From Albifimbria verrucaria (lineage: Eukaryota > Ascomycota > Sordariomycetes > Hypocreales > Stachybotryaceae): 64,000 nt of DNA. Every line of letters starts with the position of its first letter. Within the stretch, counting starts at the first letter, position 1. The stretch spans positions 372,001 through 436,000 of the forward strand of contig JAHREC010000018.1 in NCBI GenBank assembly GCA_020081605.1. Direction: 5' to 3'. Positions 23,466 to 35,671 of the stretch are shown piece after piece. Under the pieces are notes generated by a model. That model saw only the letters and a list, made by a program, of their open reading frames with translations, was not told the origin of the DNA and ran no database searches. A program made the position numbers and the translations under genes.

Positions 23466-24632
23466 TGTATTTTTACTTCAATACTCAGCCGCTGTTTCAT
23501 ATTATAGACTGTAGGATTCAAGATTGGGGAGAACGTCGTGGTTAAACACATAGATAGCAGTTATCTAACCATTCTACTACTTAACTGTAATGCATGCACT
23601 AGGGTTGAGGAGGGCCCAGAGCCGAGAAGAGATGATTTATTTCAGCTCGACTTGATGGCCTCGATGTTGTCACAAGGGACAAGAAAGAAAAGGTTGTTTT
23701 TGCATCTTATTTAAGTTGAATATGTATTAGGCATTTGCAGTTGCCATGGACATTAATAATGACTCGTTAATGTGTAACCATGGTTTCACCCTTGTCACTG
23801 CCTGATTTTACGAAGGTGCCTGAGAGTTTTCTTGCCTTCATTATAATGCCTATCATCGTGTGTGATTTTCCTTTCAAAATGAAACTACAAGTAAGTTTTC
23901 ACATCTATTTTCACTCCCTCTGATTTAGTCGCCTCGATCTGTCGTGTTTTTCTCTGGTGGCGATTTATTCAAACAATCCATTTAATTCTTCACCGTAAGT
24001 ATCCGTCTTCGCTATTACATGTACTCGGGACAAAAATACGGGGCGTTGTTTCAATTCTTTATAACCAAGTATTTAGTTTTGATTCAATTCAATCCATCAT
24101 TCATTTGCGAAATTGACACCGGCGCATCGCACAAATTTTAGTGCATTTTGTGTTCTCTTCGCCATTTTAAAGCGTTGGCTGCCTGCCCTCGATCATTCCT
24201 TCGATTTCTTGAATGCCTGTCCAGGGTACCATTTTGAAGCTGGGTAGATATTGGTCTGATTGGGGTTTATATTACTACCCCAGACAGACAGACCTGGCTT
24301 GCTGTTTTCATGGCAGAGAAAGGCCAATCACTGATATTTCGATGGTACACCTCGCCTTCATACTGAATGGCATTAGTCAAAGGATACATAGATGGCGATT
24401 TACAAGTATTATTGACGTGTCCCTTTCGTACAGCAAACCCATGTTCGCCGACTTCTCAATTGGGACGACTTTGTTGCTACGATCTATATTTAGTGTCATG
24501 GGGGTGGGTTGGATCGACTTGCCTGTTTGTCATCAATCTGGCCTCGCTCCGTGAACACGCGTCTCTCACTATCACAATCAAGGAGTGAAGCAGGAAAACA
24601 TCGCAGCAGACTACAACCAAACCCAAGACAAC
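23466..24632. other. Intergenic region, no gene recognised
   Basis: This stretch contains the 3' flank of the first esterase and the promoter and leader of the next gene. It is pyrimidine-rich near 23,840-24,200. The short open frames at 24,213-24,588 show no domain and overlap each other in different frames. Confidence 0.4.
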
Positions 24633-25533
24633 ATGGACACAAACGCTGGTCCCTCACATGAGACTGTACACAGTTCCACAGAGACTGCCCCATTATTGGC
24701 GTCCGCGCCAGCTGCGGGGTCTCACCAATATGATGCCACAACAACGGAGTCTCAACCTGAGGTTGCTGACGCGCCAGAGCCGTCTCGACAATCATTTTCA
24801 AGGAATCTATTTGTCCTATTCTTTGTTCTTTTGATTCTTGATATTGCTATCTTTGCCTTCGGCGCAGCCAAATACAGTCTGGAAAGATATGGTGGCCGGG
24901 AGTTCGGCTTTTATGATTATTCTACATCTGATGATGCAGCTATCTTGCTTGGTGTATTTACGCAACTCATCTATTCGATTTCCCGCACGGGTATCTGACT
25001 TAAGGCTCACAGACTTCCATCGGCCTCTTTTTCACCTTAGCCAACCTGGCCCGGCTTCGATACTCTGGTCGACCTGCAGCCCCATTGATCAATCTTATCG
25101 TATATGGTATATCCGCTGTGATCTTCTGTAGCATATCTCTCGCTGCTACTGCCTACCGGATCGACGTCGGCATATCAGAGTGCAATCGAAACCTGGATAG
25201 TCCTGATCAATGGTATAATGGGTCATTGGAAGAATGTAACGAGTGGAGGACCAAATATGTCGCCGTCAGTTGGGTTTACATTATCCTCGCACTGGTACAT
25301 GGGTATGTCGCCTTTGTTTGATGCAATCTAGTTTACTGACATATTTTATTCTTAGGCTTATCGCAGTTGTCATCACTGCAGGTACAATTGTCATCGTTTA
25401 CCGTAACACGTCAGAACATGAGAATGGGCGTGTAGCGAATTGGATACTCCCAGCAGGACAACTATCTATTGAGGTGTCACTGCGTTGGGGGCCGCCAACT
25501 TCACAACGCACAAGTACGAATGAGCAATCTTAG
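24633..25533 (+). CDS. Small multi-span membrane protein, function unknown
   Basis: Three exons give a protein of about 265 residues, with introns at 24,991-25,040 and 25,303-25,355 (both GT...CTTAG). Phase is kept across both and no base appears to be missing. The first 60 residues are Ser/Thr/Gln-rich and hydrophilic. About four hydrophobic helices follow: NLFVLFFVLLILDIAIF, a segment around ILLGVFTQLIYS, INLIVYGISAVIFCSISLA, and a long one around VSWVYIILALVHGLIAVVI. A loop with two Cys lies between the last two. I do not recognise the family. ATG at 24,633 is chosen because it is the first in-frame ATG. Its place between two secreted esterases does not by itself indicate a role. Confidence 0.75.
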
Positions 25534-26391
25534 TACACGTATCCATCTTCTTTCGGCGCACCTCCTTAGGGCTGGACCTCAATATAGCCTTAGTTCTTAT
25601 CAATGAATGCTGTCCTTTCATTGTGCGGCCAATGTCACACATATGACTATCGGTTTGAAGCCATCCTCTCTTTTAACGAAAAATGACACAGCGAGTTTGT
25701 CCTAGTTGACATATTCATCTCCGTGAAGAACTGTAGGTCAGCTTAGTTTTACGAAAGTTAACTGCAATATGCTCGTATCGAGGTGTAAATACTACGGCTG
25801 CAAGGTAGCAGGAAGGATGCATGCCTCCCGAATCAGGCTGCCCCATAGTCAGAATGTTCCTAATCAGCATATGACTTCCTGTCTGTTATCATTTCAAAGC
25901 TTGACGTAAACATCCCACCACCCCTTAGACATTTTTGATCTTCTAATGGGACTCTCGCGTCATATTGTCACGCAACTCAATCCTCATAGCACGTAACAGG
26001 AAGGCCTTTTATTCTTAACTTCTTGTTCAGTTATAGCTATTATATTGACTGATTCCTCATTGTTTTGACAAATACTTGTAATGATATGTATAGGCTTGAG
26101 TTTGTTAAACGGTGGGGATTACTTTCCGACGTGATACCCAGACCTCGAAATATAAAATGAATTCCAAAATACTTACGTGGTCATCTTCAAGGTCAAGGAT
26201 CATGATCCATTACTAGTCTATACTGCTTGTCCACAAAATGAGCAAGTTTAATTTCCGCTTTCTTCCAGAGCAATTGAACACATGCGGGGCTGACTAAAAT
26301 AGCAGTGATTTTCTCTTCTTCCTTCTTCCCAGAGCTGAGGACATTTTATTCTCGACATCAAGTTTGATACCTGGAAATACTGTTGGTCACA
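25534..26391. other. Intergenic region and promoter of the second esterase
   Basis: There are no coding exons that I can support. A TATA-like ATATAAAATG lies near 26,150, about 240 bp before the next start codon, and the last 100 bp are pyrimidine-rich, as is common in fungal leaders. Confidence 0.4.
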
Positions 26392-27899
26392 ATGCAAATC
26401 AACTCAGCGAGACTCGCGGCAGTCGCTTTGTTTGCCACTACAGTGGACTCTCATTCGTGCTACAACGATCTCAGCGTTCGTACAAATAATGGGGTTTTAC
26501 ACGGCATAGTCAACCAGGCAACACCTCGAGTGCGTGAATTCCTGGGCATACCATATGGACGACCGCCTGTTGGCGATCTCCGGTTTGCACCGCCACAGCC
26601 AGCCCTACCCATTGATGGATTCTTTGCCACGAAATTACCTCCAAGTTGTATGCAATATCCAGTAAATGGACCAAGCATCACGAACAATGATGTGCTCGAA
26701 CTGAATCTTGGTGGCTTGAATGGAACTACGGGCCCAATCAGCGAGGACTGCCTAAGCTTGAGTATCTGGGCGCCGCGTGGCAAACCAGCTGATGCCCTCC
26801 CTGTTATTATGTTTTTCTACGGCGGGGCGTTCGCTAATGGCGGTACCAATGTGCCCTATCAACTGGCATCCCAATGGGTTGAGAGAACGCAACAGCATAT
26901 CGTTGTGTCCTTCAACCACCGCGGTAATATATTTGGATATCCCAATGCCGCTGGCCTCCCTTTGAAAGAGCAGAATGTTGGCCTCCTGGACCAAAGACTG
27001 GCAATTGAGTGGGTTCGTGACAACATCGCAGCATTTGGAGGCGACCCGAAACGCATAGGGCTCTGGGGAGAGAGCTCTGGAGGTGTAGCCATTGCCTATT
27101 ACAGCTACAGCTTTAGAGAAGACCCGATTGTCAATAGCTTGATCATGAATTCCGGCAATGAATTTATTGACGTACTGACAAGAGATCCAACCCATGCTAA
27201 CTTCACTTATGTGGCCTCGCAGCTTGGTTGCGGAAATCTCACTCCTAAGGAAGAACTATCATGCATGCGGGAGGTCGATGCATTCAAACTCACGGATTTC
27301 ATGCAGACATATTTCGAAACTGGCACGGCTCCCATACTTACTTTCTCTCCCATCATTGACCATCACACAGTTTTTGAAGATTACACGGCCCTAGCCAAGG
27401 CTGGACAAATCGCGAAGCTCCCAGCGTTGATTGGTAGCAATGCGCAAGATGGCGTGGCTTTTGTCCCATACGATCCAAATGGCATTGACGCGGATTTAGC
27501 AGAATTGATGACAATGACCTTCTTCTTCTGTCCAACCTACCAATCAGCTCGGACCCGCATCGCGGCCAGCACAGGTCCAGTTTACCGGTATCTATATGGG
27601 GAAATTTTACCAATATCAGCCCAAAGGGATGGATGGGGGCCTGGCATGGGGCAGAACTCCCGTTAATATTCGGGACTCATCCGTTGTACCGTGGAAACTC
27701 GACTGAACTCGAGTATGAGACAAGCTACGCAATGCAGGACGCTTGGTTGGAGTTTGTAGCAACAGCAGGGAGAGAAATGTCCATTAAGGATTGGAATGCA
27801 TGGGACAAGGCTGATGGAGGCCAGGTTGTCGAGTTCGGCAACACGGTACCCGTGAGACTGATAGATTCTAGACACATGGAAGAAAGCTGCAATATCTAA
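26392..27899 (+). CDS. Second secreted type-B carboxylesterase
   Basis: This is a single-exon gene of about 502 residues. A signal peptide begins MQINSARLAAVALFATT. The family signature GIPYGRPPVGDLRF lies near 26,540-26,580, EDCLSLSIW follows, and the nucleophile motif is GESSGG near 27,066-27,085. The His is in GAWHGAE near 27,635-27,655. The acid position reads NAQDGVAF, so Asp replaces the usual Glu. One base is missing near 27,612, just before the His motif. Without it the protein would end at 27,666 and lose its catalytic His. It shares the overall architecture of the esterase at 21.7 kb but differs in intron content and in many residues, so it is not a recent tandem copy. Confidence 0.9.
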
Positions 27900-28133
27900 G
27901 GCAGTAATGTGTGAGGGCTGTTGATTTCAAAAGGGCCTAATATACCTCTCTTGGCTCTTTAGAGGATCACTCCATGATGATCAAGGTGTTGGGAGCGGTA
28001 AAAGTGAAACTCAAAAGATTTCATTCATCATTAAAATAACAATCTGGTTGATAGAGGTTTCATCCCCGTCCATATCCATACAAGTTTCAGCCGTACCAGA
28101 AATACTATGGAATCCTCCGCTGAAATTGGCCAA

Positions 28134-31100
28134 CTACCTGAAGCTTGTCCTTGCTGTTGATGAAGATGACTCCTCATCCAACTCCCTACCAATCTGATCA
28201 AACTCATGGCGCCACTCGTTGATTTTGTCAACCTTCTTGAAGGGGTCCTTGTTCATCGCCTCGCTGTCAACGTAGACAGTGTCGTTCAATGTCAAGCGCC
28301 CTGAACCAATTTGCTTACCTAGCTTATTTGGTACGCAAGCATATTCAACATGCTGAGAATCTGGTGTTTTCTCATCGCGGTTTCCATCCAGGTATACACT
28401 AACATGGAAAGTCGCCTTAGGCCTGAAGAAGAAGCCGGAGCCACCCGTTTTGACGTTGCTGTTTTTGCCACGCATTTGGCTGGTCACCAACTTGGGCTTA
28501 TGTGATGCTGTTTCAGTTAGGCCATTTGACGAGATGTTATCTGACTTTTCATCTCTAGATGAAGGCTCCTCCAACGACGTTATGTCATCCTGGTGAGAAA
28601 TTACAGCGCCATGCTTACTCATTATCTCACTGTTGGGTGGAAAAGGTTGCATTGGAGCTTCGTGGAAGTTGTTCAGGAGCAGTACGAGAGGTTTGTCCCA
28701 TGGGATTTGTTTTTCATCATCCATCTCAAGGCGACAGCGGCTGGCGGAAAGTTGCGTGTTTGGAGCTCTCGCAAGCACATGATCAACGTTGACCTCGTTA
28801 TCTTTGAATCCCATATTTAGTACGTCTTTCAACATCGGGGATTAAAAGGATCTATACCATTTCCATATAAGTAGAAGGGCATGAAATCGCTCGGATAGTC
28901 CTTCAATCGCCACTTCGAGTTCAAGGGACGGCTCACAACAGTCGCATTGATCGTCACAGAAATGTTCTTGAGGATGATGCCACTATTAACTAGGTCAGCT
29001 ATTCCAATGAGCGCTGAATCACTTGCACTCTACTCACGAATCTTTGGTCATGATTTGTCCTGTGAACGTCCTGTTCTTGGCAATTATCTGCTGTAGCCAA
29101 GTTTTGCACTGCGTCACCAATATCATCGGCTCGGTAGGGTTCGTCTTCCTCATTGAGGTGTACTTTTCACGAGACTTCTGGTCAAACTCGCCTGAAACGA
29201 TCAATTGCTGGCGGTGGTTGGCCACATGAAACATGGGTAAATGAACCAAGTAAATATTTTCGATGCCTTGGATCAGGAAGCTATGGAAGTCTGCGCCGAG
29301 TTCATTGCGCTTTCGCACGATCTAGATGGCAGTAACTTCAGTTGAGAAATCGCACTTAAAGTGTAAAGTGATAGTTCATACGTACCTGCGTTTCCTTCTC
29401 GACTGTTTGTCTAAAGATCTGTGCCAATCTGCTAATGAAGTTGCCATCGGTGGGGAAGGGCGACATGACGACATTACGAAGAACCATCAAGTCTTGAGCG
29501 CTGTCATCTAGACCTAGTCTCTTCATAAAATGCTTCTTGCAGTTGCCATAAAGATCGTCCGAGAACTCAGTAGATGTCAAGTACAGAGGGATTTTGGCGG
29601 GATCATCAGTCGGACTATCTACTGACAAAGCTTCAATGACACGTTGCATGAGGTAGTTAGCTTCTTCCACGTCAGTATTCAGTATGCCATTCTCATCTGT
29701 AAAGTTGAGGGCGAAGGCGTTGATGTTCAGATCAGAGCCCAACTCGCGTAGGAGTGTCATAACTTTGAGATGATCCGAGCGTCCTGCATCCTCGCGGATG
29801 ATTTCTGCGTTTGTCTTCTTGAGAATATCAGCTCTGATACGCTCCTTTTCTGCTTCAACCTTCTCGGGAGTAGAATGAGGATCCAACTCGGAAGGAAGCT
29901 CATTAAATGGCACACAGATAAAGTGGTCTTTTGGGCCTGCCTTGGCAGCCGAGCAGGTTAATGCCGCCCATTCTGCTGAGAGCTAAGAGGGAGCGGAGGA
30001 GAGTTAGCGTGTGTTTATTAGTATAACAACAATCACTCGACTTACGCGTGTACAGGTCCAGGTCACCTCAGCAAGTAAAGCTCCATAGCCCTAATATTGT
30101 TTGGTTAACGCTCTTGTGAATGGAGGTAGAGTGAAAGCACGACTGACTTCCTGAGTAAGACCAATTGTCTTATTTGAGAGCCATGTGGACATAGCGGCAG
30201 CGCCAGGCTTGCTATTTTATGGTCAGCGGACAGAATTCGAATATGTAGGTTTGAACAGATACTTGCCTTCCCTCCACTCCATAAATACCAATACTTGTCA
30301 CGGAACCTCTTGACAGGTATGGGCTCGTCCATGTGACTAAGAAGCGCATACGACCATCTCTGTAACAAAGGCCGCCAGCGGGATAGGGATATACCCAGCT
30401 TTATGCGGATCAACCGTAATTGAGTCAGCAAATCGCATTGCAAAAGGTCTTCCTGAGTCTCCGCACGAAGACTTGCATCCGGAACAAACCCATCAGAAGG
30501 CCCCATCTCAGTGGGCAGGTTAATGACGTCTCCTGGGTGATAGTTTTTAGGAAGCATGCTGCAGAAATATCCACCCCATGCTGCGTCAGCATGAACAAGA
30601 AATGACAGACCCTTTGCTTGAAACTGCTTGCGTAGGGCCAAAATCGAGCTTAGAGAGTCGACCGCTCCTCTGAAATTTTTTTCATCAGCGCGATTGTCAT
30701 GTTGCACATGAGATCAGTTTCAATACCTTCCGTAGAGCCAACAATAGCGACAACAGAAAATACAGGCTGCCTGGCCCTGAGATTTTCATCCAGTTTCTCT
30801 TCTAAGGCTGCGATGTCAATTCGTGCCCCGTTATCAACTGAAATCCCCACAACGTTGTCTGATCCGATTCCTGCAATCGCTAAGACCATGTGTTATAAAT
30901 GTGAGATTCATTGATCAGTTTCCTCAAGACGACTTACCTGCACCTTTTGGCCAGCTATAATGTCTGGTTGTCGCTACCATGATTTGGGCAGGTTGTTCCA
31001 TGTAAATTCTCTCCAGACAGTCCTTTCCTGTGGATTGGATTGTGTATTTCTTTAGCACTTCCGACAAAAAAGCATTAGAGATTCCTGTCAAACAGTATTA

Positions 31101-32234
31101 GATACACTGAAAGCGTAATGCATAGTCAACTTGACTTCTTACCATGCTCTTCATACAGCCGATCAGGAATATCAAGGATGTCAGTAGGCTTGAGATTAAG
31201 CAATTCCCAATGACTAAGTTTTGAAAAGGATTTTCGTGAGCCAGTGCAAGTTTCCACCGTGAATCTGTCATTCAGGAATGCGAGTGGTCGATCTTCCTTC
31301 ATGGCCTCCCTTAAGGAAAGAGGATAATATTTCAAGTTGCGAGCTTCATCATTTTTAGCAATAAAATACTACACGCTGAGTATTGTGAGACTTACCGACC
31401 CTGTGATATTGTTAGCGAAACTTGAATCAAGCATATATCGAATCTTGCTACTGACCAGATAGCCTCAAGATTGGCAATAGTTCCATCACACGTGACATGT
31501 CCCCAACCGGTGGGCATATCCAAGTTGCTTTCATCGATATTGTAACCGAATAACTCGCACAACTGCTCCCCAACTTCGATTTCAGCAACAGTGGACAACG
31601 GGCTGGCTTCTAGAGCAACGTTGTTGGGATTGTAAAGCATGGTCATAAAGTAACCCAAGAGAGCAGCCATGCTCATATCCGTACACCTAAAAGTATATCA
31701 GCTTCCTGTGTGGTACTATGATCAAGTAAAGTGACAAGGCAAGCTACATGTGTGCTTCATATCGCGGGGACCAGAAAGGGATAGAGGTGCGTCCTAGAAT
31801 GTTTGATGCCTTCTGGACAGCACGACTAAGTTTTGTCATGGACTTCTTGAACGCGGGTGTTTTCTGAACATCTTCGTTGATGAATTTCTGTAACCACATC
31901 AGTCTCTTTCATTGATGTTGGTTTGTTTCGACAACATTACCCCATCTTCCGGAAAGTATCTAGTACGAGCTAGTCGAAGCTCTTCGAGGATTGTATGGAT
32001 ATTTTTCTCAAAGTACGGTAGATTTTCGGCTTGGGGCCCAATGAAATAGGAGCTAATAATCTGATGTGAGATGTCTCCATGGCTCTCTTTTGCCATCCAG
32101 GCTGTTTGGTCTGGACATGCAACAGTCACGGTGGAAGACGCATCAGAATCGACACGGGGCTTATTCAGCACTATTTCATCAGCTGCATCAAGCTTTGTCC
32201 TCCCTCTGGTGCTTCGGGAAAAGGGTTGCCACAT
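28134..32234 (-). CDS. Long PLP-dependent group II amino-acid decarboxylase
   Basis: This is one gene of about ten introns and roughly 1,100 residues. The N-terminal half is the pyridoxal-dependent decarboxylase fold. It includes SPRYEAHM then LGYFMTMLYNPNN near 31,650, VTCDGTIANLEAIW near 31,470, HADAAWGGYF (cofactor-contacting Asp) near 30,575, and DPHKAGY with the Schiff-base Lys at codon 30,400-30,402. The C-terminal 500 residues (FNELPSELDPHS... through a Ser-rich end) are the extension typical of the long fungal form. Fungal relatives are annotated as tyrosine, glutamate or aspartate decarboxylases; the substrate is not readable here. Clear introns include 31,940-31,888, 31,747-31,687, 31,142-31,085 and a GC-AG intron near 30,265. 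Bases are missing near 30,440 and 30,385 and at one splice near 30,680. The splice near 31,440-31,360 is unresolved. Confidence 0.85.
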
Positions 32235-33407
32235 TTGCTGACATTATTGCTAGGGGAGACCAGGTATGCCGTAGGTGTAGCTGGAGGTGATACAGAACCA
32301 GGTCCTGTCCAACGTGTGCTTCTCAAGACAAGCTTGCAACAACAGGAAGAGATCACACCAATATATAGTAACAATGAAGAGGGGAAACGCCATTAATATA
32401 ATTAAACGCATTAGCCGTCATATTTCTCTACTATGTTGATTTCTTATTCCAATCAAGCCACCCCAATTCACACTTACACATGCAAAGACACGGATCGAGA
32501 CCGTACAAGAAGCCCTTGGGTTACGCCTACATGTGGAAGATTTCAGCTACTGTGGTCGCTTGGCAAAGACGCTTGCTGATTCGCGAATTGGAAGATGCTT
32601 TACCCAATAATGCACGGACTGCAGCTGGCCTTCCTGGCGTGGTAGCTTCTTAGCCTGTCGTTACGTCGTATCAAACATATCCATTACTTTTCGTCGGACG
32701 CCACATTCATCACTTGTGCTCGCCAACCCCTCTTCTCGACCCGGGCGGGAGTCCGTGCCGTGCCGTGCCGTGCTATGTTCCCACAGGAGCATACTACAAC
32801 CTCCTCATTTGTGGTCATCATGATTTGTCAAAGATACCTTGGCGAGAGACTTCGATCCTCGTCGTAACCCTTGCTACCTAATGTGAAGTCATCGGGGCGA
32901 ATTTTCACACTAGAAAGGTCTTGCTCCACAATTGAAGTACGCTCTGCTTCGGGAAGATTGCATATGCGGAAAAGTTAGCGAAAGCTGGCACATGCTGGAC
33001 AACTCGATTTGAGACAATGCGTGAAACTAATTTGCTGTCAGTTAAGGAATCGTTCGCTGAGCTTGAATGTTTCTTTGCCGGCAATACTCCAAACCGCCGA
33101 GAAAGTGAGAAACGGACAAAATGACCAAATGTTTAGACCTTGTATGCTTCCATAAGTCACCTCAGGAGTAGAAAATTGAGCTCGGTGGCTATCAGTCTTG
33201 TCAATCGTGGCTGAGAGGAGGTATTGGAAAGCTGACAAGGATTTCAATCACCGCTAATCCAGGAATTCATTTTGAGGGAACCAATCAATTCAACATGGTG
33301 GAATTATGTATATGAATAACTGCACACTGCTTAACAGAACAAGAATCGATTCAGAATATTGAACGCAGCTTTATTCATGATTTAAACTCAGAAGAATTAA
33401 CGATGGT
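32235..33407. other. Intergenic region, decarboxylase promoter side
   Basis: No gene is recognised. A TATA-like ATATATAG lies near 32,361 in the decarboxylase upstream region. A short tandem repeat of CCGTG (four copies) lies at about 32,753-32,772. Confidence 0.4.
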
Positions 33408-34218
33408 TTAAAACGCTGCTTTGCCCAAGTTACTGTCAAAGTTGCCGTCTTTCATTGGCACGTTTGCATCTCCAAAATCCTACAGCCTGATATCAGTGTC
33501 TGCTGAACATTACAATGGAATGATTGAAGGCTTACAGTATTCTGTAGGGCGGTCTTAGCCGCAGCAGGAAGGTTATCCCAAGCAATAAGTGGCTGTTCTC
33601 CGCCCCTGCTGCTCGTAGTGCCAAGCTGGTAGTTGGTAATACCATTAGTGTAGTAACGAATCTTTGGTCTGCTTCCATCGAGTGGCAGGTTGGAAGTTAT
33701 GGTGTTGAATTTTCCATGAGCTGATGTAGAAAGACCCAATATAGTTGGGTTTGCCAGAGAAGGATTGTCAACCCAAACAACGATAGCTTCCCAATCATGG
33801 CGATGACCAACAAGACCTCCGTCCTTCGGGAAATACCTGATGCATTGCTTAGTATTGTTTCATGACCTTTTGGTTAGACACCACATACCATGAGTACATT
33901 ATACCGTAGCGAGAGCCGTATTGAGCACCTCGCACATAGACCTGTCCTGGACTGGAAGAGCAGCCACTGCTGGCTCCACCAGAGGGAGCAAGACCCCTCC
34001 GGTATTGCCGGAGGCATCTACAGAGGGAACGGAACACAGCCGCCATTGACCTGCAACCATGGTTTGAACTTCAGAAATGAGTTGCCAATGGCGCCGCTAG
34101 GGACGGTTTGCGGAAAGCCAACTACAGCATCGTGATTGAGAACAGCGCGACGCTCTAGAGGAGCAGCGCTGACACCACAACTCACAGCAAGAAGTGTAAC
34201 AATCTGGGTTAGATGCAT
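33408..34218 (-). CDS. Secreted NLP (necrosis- and ethylene-inducing protein-like) effector, NPP1 domain
   Basis: The start at 34,218 gives a clear signal peptide (MHLTQIVTLLAVSCGVSA). The body has the NPP1 fold signatures, including the family heptapeptide GHRHDWE at 33,788-33,808, and two Cys in the N-terminal third, which places it with type I NLPs. Two introns interrupt it (one around 33,840-33,890, one around 33,480-33,535). The assembled sequence also has two apparent single-base losses in the N-terminal third, around 34,000-34,030. NLPs are exported to the plant apoplast, where many damage dicot membranes through sphingolipid binding and some are non-cytolytic. Activity cannot be inferred from sequence alone. 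A TATA-like element lies at 34,305-34,314, about 90 bp upstream. Confidence 0.9.
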
Positions 34219-35671
34219 CGTTAGCTGTCAATGGTAAATGCGAAGGAGTTGGCTTTAGTAGAGGCTATCAAACCAGTAAAACCAATCGGCTCTGCCCCAA
34301 TGGATAGTTATATAGCTTGTGGGTTAATGACCTTCGGCAATCCTCCGTATCGCGGTATTTTTTCTCCATACCTTTAGTTCCTTTTGGGTTACATGCTGAT
34401 AAATTTGGCAACAGCGCCGCTGCATGTCCTCTTGGCCGTAAAATGATCGCCCATCGTGACCAGTTGAACGGTACACGTTGGTAGCAGGGCCTGCGACATT
34501 CCCCATATCCGAGTTCCATCTAAACAACGATAACAACGTGGGTATTAAGGACGAATTTGGTAGGTCCTCTGGCTTCGGACTAAAGGGCTACCGTTGGAAT
34601 GAATTCATGATTTCGCGGTTAGTGATTCGCTGCAACAGACGGCATATTCCTGCTATCCCGGCATTTCTTACATCCCAGCAAGCGCTAACCTTTCCTCTTC
34701 AAGTAGCTTGGCCCGAACCCTTCCATTAACCCACCTACAACCTCGTTGAGCACCTTCCCTACCCGTCCTTCAAGCGGCATATCAATCTGATTGAAGTATA
34801 GTGAATGAACTATGGATTGCCGCTCCAGTCCGGCTCATTGAAAGCACGAATTGCGAGTTAATAATCTCCTGCTGATTATTGGATACTAGAGCGGCAACAG
34901 AGTCTTTTGTGTAAGTTCACCTACAAAGAAGGAGAAGCAGAGATTCGAGTAGTGGAAACGCTTTATTAAATCGTAAAGGCCAAGGGAGATACATCACCTC
35001 AATTGAAGCCACGACTTAGTTTTTTTTAAAAAAAAAAAAAAAATGACGCGGCTCTTTCAGTTGAATTCTGAAGCTGGACTTGATCAATATAGATGCAGCT
35101 TTGCTTGGGTCCTTGCACATTTTTACCAAAGCATCAGTCAATGATTATGACAGAGAGTCAGAGATGAGAAGCATGCTGTGGGTGTCAACCGCCGGATCTA
35201 GTCGTAACAATATTTCAGACATTATACAGGTATAATGTCGAAATACTGGTAGACATTCATGAAATCATTAACTCTGCCCGGGTCGAGTACAAGTCTTTCA
35301 ACTGTGGTTTTGTTCGTATCATGGGAAGGTTTCAAACCCATGAGCAGTGGGATCGTGATATGAACCCCTCATATGAGTTAGAAACCATGAAACGAGTCCG
35401 TTTCTTACGTGCATATCAACTTGGATACTCATTAACGAGGTTTTAGTATTATAGATGATTCCAAGAGCCAAACATTTGGGTAGCTTTGAATACCGTTGAA
35501 TTCTTTGACTGGCTCTATTCAAAGAAGGAAACTTTAGCGGTTGCATGGCTAAATGTCCAAGTACTCGGTCAAAGGCCCTACCTGTGGCTTCTAACACTAG
35601 TACATCACTTCCTGCTCAGAGAAGACTCTTCGCGATTGTGGATGAGATATTATAGACATTTGCTACATCAG
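34219..35671. other. Intergenic region with a poly-T/poly-A tract
   Basis: No gene is recognised. A run of T followed by 17 or more A occupies about 35,021-35,043. The promoter of the NLP gene occupies the first few hundred bases, and the 3' flank of the amidohydrolase the last part. Confidence 0.45.

Noticed and set aside
28559..28820. Plus-strand frames inside the decarboxylase
   Set aside because: They are antisense shadows of exons whose minus-strand reading shows the conserved extension.
32753..32772. CCGTG tandem repeat as a functional element
   Set aside because: Only four units; it is most simply a small slippage repeat.
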